11,529 nucleotides of DNA from CALAED01 sp937891035 (GTDB taxonomy: Bacteria; Actinomycetota; Actinomycetes; Streptosporangiales; Streptosporangiaceae). Each line of letters opens with the position of its first letter. Within the stretch, counting starts at the first letter, position 1. Below the pieces are notes generated by a model, which searched no databases, had not been told where the DNA came from, and was given only the letters and a program-made list of their open reading frames with translations. Location of the stretch: the NCBI GenBank assembly GCA_035642125.1, contig DASQSZ010000430.1, positions 1 to 11,529 on the forward strand, given 5' to 3'. Shown one piece after another: positions 5,755-11,529 of this stretch. A program made the position numbers and the translations under genes.

Positions 5755-6972
5755 GTGCGGACCTCGACGAGGAGGCTGCCGGTCGTCATCGCGACGGCGG
5801 CGGCACTCACCGTGGCGATCGCCGGGCCGGTCGGAGCCCGCCCGGGGCCAGAGCCAGGACCGGGTCCCGCTGGGCCCGGGGGTCCCAAGCCGATTCCGCG
5901 ACCTCCCGTGCGGGTGGAGTACGCGACCGACGGGACCGGGATCCAGGGCCAGTTCATCGTCACCTTGCGGGGCGGCGTGCCGGCCACCGCGAAGGCCGCG
6001 AAGTACAAGTCGCTGCACCGCTACGGACACGTGCTGAACGGGTTCGCCGCCCGGCTTTCGGCCGCCGAGTTGGAGCGGCTGCGCGGCGACGGCGACGTCG
6101 TGGCGATCGAGCAGGACCGGATCTACCGCGCGACAACGACCCAGTCCAACCCGACGTACGGCCTGGATCGCATCGACCAGCGCTCGTTGCCGCTGGACAA
6201 CAGGTACACCTACTCGAGCACCGGCTCGGGCGTGCACGCCTACGTCATCGACACCGGCATCGAGACCGCGCACCCGCAGTTCGGCGGCCGTGCCGACGTC
6301 GCGTTCGACGGCATCGGCGACGGGATGAGGGGTCAGGACTGCAACGGCCACGGTACGCACGTCGCGGGCCTCATCGGCGCGAAGACCTACGGCGTGGCCA
6401 AGAACGTCAAGCTGCACGCGGTCCGGGTGCTCGATTGCGACGGCACCGGCACGCTGTCGGGCATCATCAACGGGGTGAACTGGGTCAGAGGACACAAGGC
6501 CGGCAAGGCGGTGGCCAACATGTCGCTCGGCGGCGGCAAGTCCACCGCGCTGAACACCGCGGTCACTGCGCTGTCCAAGGCGGGGGTGTTCCTGACGGTC
6601 GCGGCGGGCAACGACGGCGGGGACGCGTGCGAGACCTCGCCGGCGAGCGCCGGCTGGGTGGAGGCCACCGGCGCCACGAACTCCAGGGACGCCCGCATGA
6701 GCTGGTCGAACTTCGGCGGCTGCGTGGACATCTACGCCCCGGGCAGCAACGTGTGGTCGTCCTTCGTGGACGGCGACACCGCAATGCTCAGCGGCACGTC
6801 CATGGCCGCCCCGTTCGTGACCGGCGTGGCCGCGCTGTACAAGGGGGCGAGGGGCGACGCGTCCTTCTCCACGGTGCAAGGCTGGCTGCACGCCAACGCC
6901 GGAGCGAAGGTGACGGGCTTGCCCGCCGGATCCGGATCACACAACCGACTGCTCTACAAGAGCTCCTTGTAG
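5755..6972 (+). CDS. Secreted S8 family subtilisin-like serine protease with I9 propeptide
   Basis: This is a 405-residue secreted endopeptidase precursor. Residues 1-28 form a signal peptide (MRTSTRR, hydrophobic core, likely cleavage after VGA). A Pro/Gly-rich linker covers about 29-51. An I9 inhibitor/chaperone propeptide follows at about 65-123 (GQFIVTLRGG to DVVAIEQD). The catalytic domain has Asp166 in YVIDTGIE, His199 in GHGTHVAG, oxyanion Asn286 in AAGND and Ser349 in SGTSMAAPF. Four cysteines (196, 228, 292, 323) are spaced 32 and 31 apart, as in the two disulfides of aqualysin I, placing it in the proteinase K subgroup. No C-terminal domain follows. It would mature by autocleavage outside the cell, probably for protein nutrition. 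It is transcribed alone, divergent from the SCP_3 gene. Confidence 0.96.
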   Translation: MRTSTRRLPVVIATAAALTVAIAGPVGARPGPEPGPGPAGPGGPKPIPRPPVRVEYATDGTGIQGQFIVTLRGGVPATAKAAKYKSLHRYGHVLNGFAARLSAAELERLRGDGDVVAIEQDRIYRATTTQSNPTYGLDRIDQRSLPLDNRYTYSSTGSGVHAYVIDTGIETAHPQFGGRADVAFDGIGDGMRGQDCNGHGTHVAGLIGAKTYGVAKNVKLHAVRVLDCDGTGTLSGIINGVNWVRGHKAGKAVANMSLGGGKSTALNTAVTALSKAGVFLTVAAGNDGGDACETSPASAGWVEATGATNSRDARMSWSNFGGCVDIYAPGSNVWSSFVDGDTAMLSGTSMAAPFVTGVAALYKGARGDASFSTVQGWLHANAGAKVTGLPAGSGSHNRLLYKSSL

Positions 6973-7036
6973 CCGGCCGGGGCAGCCGGCCAGACGAGAA
7001 TCGCGCGGGCTCGATCGGGCCGGCGCGGCGCGAGAG

Positions 7037-7098
7037 CCACCGCTTGATCACGGCACCCACCGGGGTCATCGACCCGCTGTGATCAAGCGGTGGTTTTT
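7037..7098 (+). terminator. Perfect 15-bp inverted repeat followed by a T-tract
   Basis: CCACCGCTTGATCAC (7037-7051) is the exact reverse complement of 7079-7093. The 27-nt loop contains a second small hairpin, GGGTC-atc-GACCC (7063-7075). Five Ts follow the right arm (7094-7098). In the + direction this fits an intrinsic terminator for the protease gene, although the long structured loop is unusual. A small RNA or a dispersed palindromic repeat is also possible. Confidence 0.6.
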
Positions 7099-7165
7099 CC
7101 ATGTGCTGGATAACCTTTGAGGTCACTGATGTCGGGGTTTACGCCGGTGGCTCTGTGAGATCTGC

Positions 7166-7193
7166 GGCAGAGCGGGGCAGAGCGGTCTATTCT
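7166..7193 (+). promoter_or_regulatory. Tandem 10-bp repeat and -10 candidate upstream of the secreted coiled-coil gene
   Basis: GGCAGAGCGG occurs twice in direct succession (7166-7175 and 7176-7185), one helical turn apart. It is followed 2 nt later by TATTCT (7188-7193), a fair -10 hexamer that would start transcription near 7200, about 27 nt before the GTG codon. No consensus -35 sits at the right distance. The repeat could be an activator site covering that position. Confidence 0.4.
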
Positions 7194-7226
7194 CTATGGC
7201 GGATCCGGGTCGAGAGAGGAGAGCGT

Positions 7227-8168
7227 GTGCAGATCCCGAGCACGACCGTACGACTCCGATTTTGCTCGGTCATCGCCGCCGTCGCCACCGCGGCGGCGGT
7301 CATGCTGACCCCGTCCAGCGCGGGCGCCGCACCGGCACGCACGGCAATCCCCCAAAGCCCCGCGGACACCTACGACAAGCTCACCGCTCAGATCGGCAAG
7401 TTGGAGAAGCAGTACGGCGGCGAGCTCGCCAAGCTGCGCGACGCCCAGTACGGCCTCAAGCGCGCCTTCACCAAGGCCGACCGGCTAGAGGCCGAGCTCA
7501 AAGGGGCGCGGGAACTGGTCGCCCAGATGGCCGCGTCCCGTTACATGAACGGTGGGATCGAGCCCGAGGTCGCCATCTTGGCCGCCGGCGACCCCAGCAC
7601 GGTCATCGACGGCGCTGCCCTCGCCACCCATCTGTCGCAGGCCAAGGCCGCCCGCGTCCGGCAGATCCAGAGCCTGATCGCCCAGCAGCAGGAGGCGCAA
7701 AAGCACGCCGAGGAGAAGGTGGAGGCGTTCAAGCGCACGGTCCGCAAGCTGGAGAGCCAACGTGACCGGGTGCGCACGCTGCTGGCCAAGTTCAAGCCCT
7801 CGTCCCAGGTGATCGGGGCCAGCGGGCTCACCGGGCGCATGATCAACGTGCGCACCGAGATCGACCGGCGCTTCGGACCGTTCCCAGTGATCGGCTGCCT
7901 GCGGCCGGGCGATCCGCAGGACCACGGCTCAGGTCGCGCCTGCGACTTCATGGAGAGCACCGGCGGCGCCATGCCGACCGCCGACCGGCAGCGGCACGGC
8001 GATCAGGTGGCCGAGTGGGTGATCGCCAACGCCGGCCGGCTCGGCGTCAAGTACGTCATCTGGCGGCAGCGCATCTACGACATGCGCAGCCCCGGCTGGG
8101 ATTCCATGGAAGACCGCGGCAGCGTCACCGCCAACCACTACGACCACGTTCACGTCTCGGTCTTCTGA
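7227..8168 (+). CDS. Secreted coiled-coil protein with a C-terminal LAS/M15-like zinc-peptidase motif domain
   Basis: This is a 313-residue exported protein. Residues 1-34 are a signal peptide with likely cleavage after AGA. Residues about 45-95 and 135-190 are charged heptad-like helices (coiled coil), resembling the stalks of actinobacterial cell-wall hydrolases. The C-terminal domain (about 200-313) has HGSGRACD (233-240), an exact HxxGxAxD match. It also has HVHVS with His307 and His309 near the end. Those are the metal-ligand motifs of LAS enzymes such as the Streptomyces albus G D-Ala-D-Ala carboxypeptidase (M15). Glu295 could act as general base. Cys224 and Cys239 may form a disulfide. 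The domain resembles the ARB_07466-like family as I remember it, and peptidoglycan cleavage is inferred. GTG 7227 is chosen for the GGAG 5 nt before it (7218-7221) and the signal peptide. Confidence 0.85.
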   Translation: MQIPSTTVRLRFCSVIAAVATAAAVMLTPSSAGAAPARTAIPQSPADTYDKLTAQIGKLEKQYGGELAKLRDAQYGLKRAFTKADRLEAELKGARELVAQMAASRYMNGGIEPEVAILAAGDPSTVIDGAALATHLSQAKAARVRQIQSLIAQQQEAQKHAEEKVEAFKRTVRKLESQRDRVRTLLAKFKPSSQVIGASGLTGRMINVRTEIDRRFGPFPVIGCLRPGDPQDHGSGRACDFMESTGGAMPTADRQRHGDQVAEWVIANAGRLGVKYVIWRQRIYDMRSPGWDSMEDRGSVTANHYDHVHVSVF

Positions 8169-8197
8169 CGCGGTCGCGCACGTCCGGCGTGGCGCGG

Positions 8198-8249
8198 CTC
8201 GTGGGCGCGGCTGGGCGTGGTCTGGCTCTCGTGGGCACGGCTCGTGGGC
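8198..8249. repeat. Three direct copies of CTCGTGGGC between convergent genes
   Basis: CTCGTGGGC occurs at 8198-8206, 8228-8236 and 8241-8249 in the 94-nt tail-to-tail gap between the coiled-coil protein gene and purL. All three copies are followed by GCG or ACGG-like bases. I see no clear hairpin terminator in this gap for either gene. Confidence 0.6.
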
Positions 8250-8262
8250 GTGGCGCGCCGGG

Positions 8263-10800
8263 TCAGCCCATGTAGTTGGGAAGCGTGACCTGGTGGGCTT
8301 GGCGCAGCTCGGCCAAGGGGATGGAAAACAGGTCCTGGAGTTCGAGCGCGTCGCCGCCGATCACGCCGAGCCGGCGGACCGGCACCCCGCCGGCCTCGCA
8401 CAACGCCGTCAGCCGTCCCTCGCCGCCGGGCCGTACGGCGACGACCGCGCGCGCTACCGACTCGCTGAACAGCTCGGCGAACGGGTCTTCCCGCAGGGCG
8501 ATCCGGCAGCCGAGCCCGCCGCGCAGGCATGACTCGACCAGCGCCTGAGACAGACCGCCGTCGGACAGGTCGTGGGCCGCGGCGAGGATGCCCTCGCGGG
8601 CCCCGGCGACGAGCACGGACGCCAGCGCCTGCTCGGCGGCGAGGTCCACCAGTGGCGGCAACCCGCCCAGGTGGCCGTAGACGACGTGCGCCCACTCCGA
8701 CCCGCCGAACTCCTCGCGGGTTTGGCCAAGCAGCATCAGCGAGGCCCCTTCGGTAATGAAGGCCATCGACAGCCGCCGCCGTACGTCGTCGAGCACGCCG
8801 AGCACGCCGATCACCGGCGTCGGGTTGATCGCCGTGCTGCCGGTCTGGTTGTAGAAGCTGACGTTGCCGCCGGTCACCGGCGTGCCGAGCGCGTGGCAGG
8901 CGTCGGCGAGACCCTCGACCGCGCGAGCGAACTGCCACATGACGCCCGGATCCTCCGGGGAGCCGAAATTGAGGCAGTTGGTCACGGCGAGCGGGCGCGC
9001 CCCAGTGGCCGCCACGTTGCGGTACGCCTCGGAGAGAGCGAGCTGGGCACCGGCGTATGGGTCGAGCCGGGCGTAGCGGCCATTGCCGTCCAGCGACAGC
9101 GCGATGCCAAGACCGCCCTGGTTCTCGTCGTCCTCGTCGCGGGCGGTGTCGCGGAGGCGCAGCAGGCCCGCGTCATCCGGCATGGCCAGCACCGTGTTGC
9201 CCAGCACGTACCTGTCGTACTGCGTCGTCAACCACGACTTGTCGGCGAGGTTCGGGGACGCCGCCAGCCACAGCACGGTCTTGCGCAGTTCGTCGGCGTC
9301 GCCCGGCCTGGGCAGCCGGCCCGTCCCGTCGGCCTGCAGGCTCGCCAGGTCGGCGGGCGGTTCGTACGGCCGCTCGTACACGGGGCCCTCGTCGGCCGCG
9401 GTCCCCGGCGGGAGATCGACGATGACCTGGCCCCGCCACGTCATCTGGAGCGTCGGGCCGTCGGTGACCTCGCCGATGACGGTGGCCGGCACCTCCCACT
9501 TGGCGCAGATCTCGAGGAACCGCTCCACGTTGGCCGGCTCGACGACGGCCATCATGCGTTCCTGCGACTCGCTCATGAGGATTTCCTCGGGCCGCAAGGT
9601 GGCGTCGCGCAGCGGCACCCGGTCGAGGTCTACGCGCATTCCGCCGGTGCCGGCGGCGGCCAGCTCGGTGGTGGCGCAGGAGATGCCGGCGGCGCCGAGG
9701 TCCTGGATGCCGACGACCAGTCCCTCGCCGAACAGCTCCAAGCTGCATTCGATCAGCAGCTTTTCCATGAACGGGTCGCCCACCTGGACCGACGGCCGCT
9801 TCCGCGCCGACTCCTCGTCGAAGGTCGCGGAGGCGAGCACGGAGGCGCCGCCGATGCCGTCGGGCCCGGTGCCGCTGCCGTACAAGATCACCTTGTTGCC
9901 GGGGCCCGGCGCGGCCGCTCGCTGGATGTCCGTGTGCCGAAGTATCCCCACGCACAACGCGTTGACCAGCGGATTTTGCGCGTAGCAGGGGTCGAAGACG
10001 AGTTCGCCGCCGATGTTGGGCAGGCCGAGGCAGTTGCCGTAGCCGCCGATGCCCGCGACGACGCCCGGCAGCACCCGCCTGGTGTCGGCCGCGTCGGCCG
10101 GGCCGAACCGCAGCGAGTCCATCACCGCGACCGGCCTGGCCCCCATCGCGATGATGTCGCGCACGATGCCGCCGACACCGGTGGCCGCCCCCTGGTACGG
10201 CTCGACGTAGGACGGATGGTTATGCGACTCGACCTTGAACGTGACCGCCCAGCCCTGCCCGATGTCGACCACTCCGGCGTTTTCGCCCATGCCGACCAGC
10301 AGCGCGTCGGTGCGTGGCGCCTTGGCGGCGAACTGGCGCAGGTGGACCTTCGAGCTTTTGTACGAGCAGTGCTCGCTCCACATCACGGAATAGATCGCCA
10401 GCTCGGCCGAGGTCGGGCGGCGGCCGAGGATCTCGCGGATCCGGTCGTACTCATCGTCGGCGAGGCCCAGCTCGGCGTACGGCTGTAGGCGCTGTGGGGT
10501 GCCGCGCGCGATCTCGACCGTGTCGGACGGGTGGGCGGCGCCGGCCGCATCGACGGCGTCGGTCGTGTGGGTCGCGCCGAAGCCGTCGGTCGCGTCGATG
10601 GGGTCGATGGGGTCGGTCGCGTCGATGGGGTCGCGGACGGCGACGGGCTCGGCCGCGGCGCCGGTGTCGCCCCCGGCAATCGGCTCGGTCGCCTCGGTCG
10701 CCTCGGCCCGGGCCGGCTCGGCCATGTCGCCGGGGCCGGTCGGTGCGGCGGGGCCGCCCGGGTCGGCCGCGGGGAGGTCGCGCGTGTGCTCGTCGGTCAT
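8263..10800 (-). CDS. purL: Phosphoribosylformylglycinamidine synthase, large subunit (PurL), with N-terminal extension
   Basis: PurL is the synthetase subunit of FGAM synthase. It uses ATP and ammonia from PurQ to convert FGAR to FGAM (step 4). It is the small PurSQL type, not the fused long type. Conserved sequence starts near residue 105 (LQPYAELGLADDEYDRI). It includes MWSEHCSYKSSK (140-151), ESHNHPSYVEPYQGAATGVGG (191-211), PGPGNKVILYGSGTG (298-312), QDLGAAGISC (366-375) and SESQERMM (410-417). A second PurM-like half follows, with GGNVSFYNQTG and AAHDLSDGGL. That part, about 741 residues, is the full family length. Residues 1-104 are an extra low-complexity acidic/Ala/Pro segment with DPIDATD repeats. 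The ATG at 10800 forms an ATGA overlap with the purQ stop, which favours this start. M26 is the next in-frame ATG. Confidence 0.95.
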   Translation of the reverse strand: MTDEHTRDLPAADPGGPAAPTGPGDMAEPARAEATEATEPIAGGDTGAAAEPVAVRDPIDATDPIDPIDATDGFGATHTTDAVDAAGAAHPSDTVEIARGTPQRLQPYAELGLADDEYDRIREILGRRPTSAELAIYSVMWSEHCSYKSSKVHLRQFAAKAPRTDALLVGMGENAGVVDIGQGWAVTFKVESHNHPSYVEPYQGAATGVGGIVRDIIAMGARPVAVMDSLRFGPADAADTRRVLPGVVAGIGGYGNCLGLPNIGGELVFDPCYAQNPLVNALCVGILRHTDIQRAAAPGPGNKVILYGSGTGPDGIGGASVLASATFDEESARKRPSVQVGDPFMEKLLIECSLELFGEGLVVGIQDLGAAGISCATTELAAAGTGGMRVDLDRVPLRDATLRPEEILMSESQERMMAVVEPANVERFLEICAKWEVPATVIGEVTDGPTLQMTWRGQVIVDLPPGTAADEGPVYERPYEPPADLASLQADGTGRLPRPGDADELRKTVLWLAASPNLADKSWLTTQYDRYVLGNTVLAMPDDAGLLRLRDTARDEDDENQGGLGIALSLDGNGRYARLDPYAGAQLALSEAYRNVAATGARPLAVTNCLNFGSPEDPGVMWQFARAVEGLADACHALGTPVTGGNVSFYNQTGSTAINPTPVIGVLGVLDDVRRRLSMAFITEGASLMLLGQTREEFGGSEWAHVVYGHLGGLPPLVDLAAEQALASVLVAGAREGILAAAHDLSDGGLSQALVESCLRGGLGCRIALREDPFAELFSESVARAVVAVRPGGEGRLTALCEAGGVPVRRLGVIGGDALELQDLFSIPLAELRQAHQVTLPNYMG
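10585..10633 (-). repeat. 22-bp direct repeat in the purL N-terminal extension
   Basis: A 22-base sequence at 10585-10606 recurs exactly at 10612-10633, offset by 27 bp (nine codons), so the repeat stays in frame and encodes two DPIDATD blocks. Shorter GTCGATGGG and GGTCGCCTC units surround it. This is the pattern left by slippage or unequal exchange. Confidence 0.75.
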
Positions 10801-11483
10801 GAGGTGGTCACCAGCCGGTCGGCCATCCAGGCCTCGATCGAGGAGAAGAAGCCGAGCCCGTCGGTGGTGGGCCCGGTCAGCGTCTCGACGGCGTGTTCGG
10901 GGTGCGGCATCAGCCCCACGACGTTACCGGCCGCGTTGCAGATGCCGGCGATGTCGTGCAACGAGCCGTTGGGGTTGACGTCAACATAGCGCGCGACGAC
11001 GCGGCCTTCGGACTCGAGCTCGGCGAGGGTCTCCGCGGCGGCGTTGTAACAGCCGTCGATGTTCTTGATCGGGATGACGAGCTCCTGGCCGGCGGCGTAC
11101 TCGCCGGTCCAGGCGGTGCCGGCGCTCTCGATGCGGATGCGCTGGTCGCGGCAGACGAAGTGCAGGCCGGTGTTGCGGGTCAGCGCACCGGGCAGCAGGT
11201 GGGATTCGCACAGGATCTGGAAGCCGTTGCAGATGCCGAGCACCGGCAGCCCGTCCGCGGCGGCGGGCACGAGACTCTCCATGATCGGGGCGAACCGGGC
11301 GATGGCGCCGCAGCGCAGATAGTCGCCGTAGGAGAAGCCGCCGGGCAGCACGACGGCGTCGACGCCGCGCAGATCACGCTCGCCGTGCCAGAGGGGCACC
11401 GCCTCGTTGCCGCCGATCCCGACCGCGCGCCTGGCGTCGACGTCGTCGAGCGACCCCGGGAACGTGACGACGCCGACCCTCAC
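10797..11483 (-). CDS. purQ: Phosphoribosylformylglycinamidine synthase, glutaminase subunit
   Basis: PurQ is the class I glutamine amidotransferase subunit of FGAM synthase. It releases ammonia from glutamine and channels it to PurL, with PurS bridging the two. The 228-residue length is normal. The triad is visible: Cys85 in LGICNGFQIL, and His194 and Glu196 in MPHPEHAVE. PGGFSYGDYLRCGAIAR (47-63) forms the oxyanion-strand region. The N-terminus MRVGVVTFPGSLDD is typical. The GTG start overlaps the purS stop codon (GTGA), and its own stop overlaps the purL start (ATGA). The three genes therefore form a tightly coupled operon, which fits a complex with fixed stoichiometry. No internal promoter is visible. 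Confidence 0.97.
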   Translation of the reverse strand: MRVGVVTFPGSLDDVDARRAVGIGGNEAVPLWHGERDLRGVDAVVLPGGFSYGDYLRCGAIARFAPIMESLVPAAADGLPVLGICNGFQILCESHLLPGALTRNTGLHFVCRDQRIRIESAGTAWTGEYAAGQELVIPIKNIDGCYNAAAETLAELESEGRVVARYVDVNPNGSLHDIAGICNAAGNVVGLMPHPEHAVETLTGPTTDGLGFFSSIEAWMADRLVTTS

Positions 11484-11529
11484 GGCTGATCCACGTGGAC
11501 CGCGAAGTTCTCGATCACCGGGTTGGACA
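11480..11529 (-). CDS. purS: FGAM synthase subunit PurS, C-terminal end (partial)
   Basis: Only the last 16 codons and the TGA stop are in the window; the gene continues beyond the right edge. The visible residues read SNPVIENFAVHVDQP, matching the LxNPVIExxxV ending of PurS. PurS is a small protein of about 80 residues that bridges PurL and PurQ in the three-part FGAM synthase. The stop codon overlaps the purQ GTG by 3 nt of a GTGA motif, indicating translational coupling. Identification rests on this short tail plus the invariant purS-purQ-purL order. Confidence 0.88.
   Translation of the reverse strand, partial: SNPVIENFAVHVDQP

Larger units (their letters stand above)
6973..7226. other. 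Intergenic region between the protease and the secreted coiled-coil protein
   Basis: No gene is supported in these 254 nt. Directly after the protease stop, GGCCGG (6975-6980) and CCGGCC (6986-6991) can form a 6-bp hairpin. It is followed by the long inverted repeat at 7037-7093, a 10-bp tandem repeat at 7166-7185 and a -10-like hexamer at 7188-7193. The coding frame of the next gene is open back to 7101, but that stretch does not look coding. Confidence 0.6.

Noticed and set aside
5518..6891. 457-codon open frame on the - strand opposite the protease
   Set aside because: It is antisense to a clear S8 protease with all catalytic residues; the frame's His/Val/Arg-rich composition marks it as a shadow.
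7037..7098. Riboswitch or tRNA-like interpretation of the long inverted repeat
   Set aside because: It has no tRNA T-loop signature or known aptamer core and lies after a gene with a T-tract, so a terminator is simpler.
7101..7226. Longer start for the coiled-coil protein at ATG 7101
   Set aside because: It would bury the signal peptide inside the protein and would cross the repeat and -10 candidate; GTG 7227 has a ribosome binding site.
8572..10488. 638-codon open frame on the + strand opposite purL
   Set aside because: It lies wholly antisense to purL, its composition is the Arg/Gly/Val/Ala-rich shadow typical of high-GC genes, and it shows no family motif.

Overview
The window is a high-GC actinobacterial chromosome segment. 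Gene content, codon bias and the PurL, PurF and valine dehydrogenase sequences look like Streptosporangiales (a Nonomuraea/Streptosporangium-type organism), but that placement is inferred from memory of the families, not from a search. There is no sign of a mobile element, phage, CRISPR array, rRNA or tRNA.

Left part (1-2079): a Val/Leu-type amino acid dehydrogenase on the + strand is followed by a 299-nt gap with paired inverted repeats. A small conserved actinobacterial DUF3073 protein comes next. A GC-rich tail-to-tail region with strong hairpins then separates these genes from the purine genes on the - strand.

Purine block 1 (2080-4594, - strand): purF (amidophosphoribosyltransferase, Fe-S type) is followed 13 nt later by purM (AIR synthase). 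The purF start looks leaderless, with a -10 hexamer 7 nt before a GTG codon. Middle part (4726-8168): a small DUF4190-type membrane protein (+) runs tail-to-tail, 4 nt apart, into a bacterial sterol-carrier (SCP_3) protein (-). Two secreted proteins on the + strand follow: a subtilisin-family S8 protease with an I9 propeptide, and a coiled-coil protein ending in a domain with LAS/M15-type zinc-peptidase motifs.

Purine block 2 (8263-11529, - strand): purS (only its 3' end is in the window), purQ and purL overlap by 4 nt at each junction (GTGA and ATGA). These encode the three-subunit FGAM synthase. PurF makes phosphoribosylamine, PurSQL converts FGAR to FGAM, and PurM closes the imidazole ring, so the two blocks supply steps 1, 4 and 5 of de novo IMP synthesis.

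Most of the window is conserved housekeeping sequence, and I do not see an undescribed multi-gene system. The items most worth a second look are the roughly 100-residue low-complexity, internally repeated N-terminal extension of PurL, the secreted coiled-coil/LAS-motif protein with a 10-bp tandem repeat in its promoter region, the paired inverted repeats upstream of DUF3073, and a perfect 15-bp inverted repeat with a T-tract after the protease gene.
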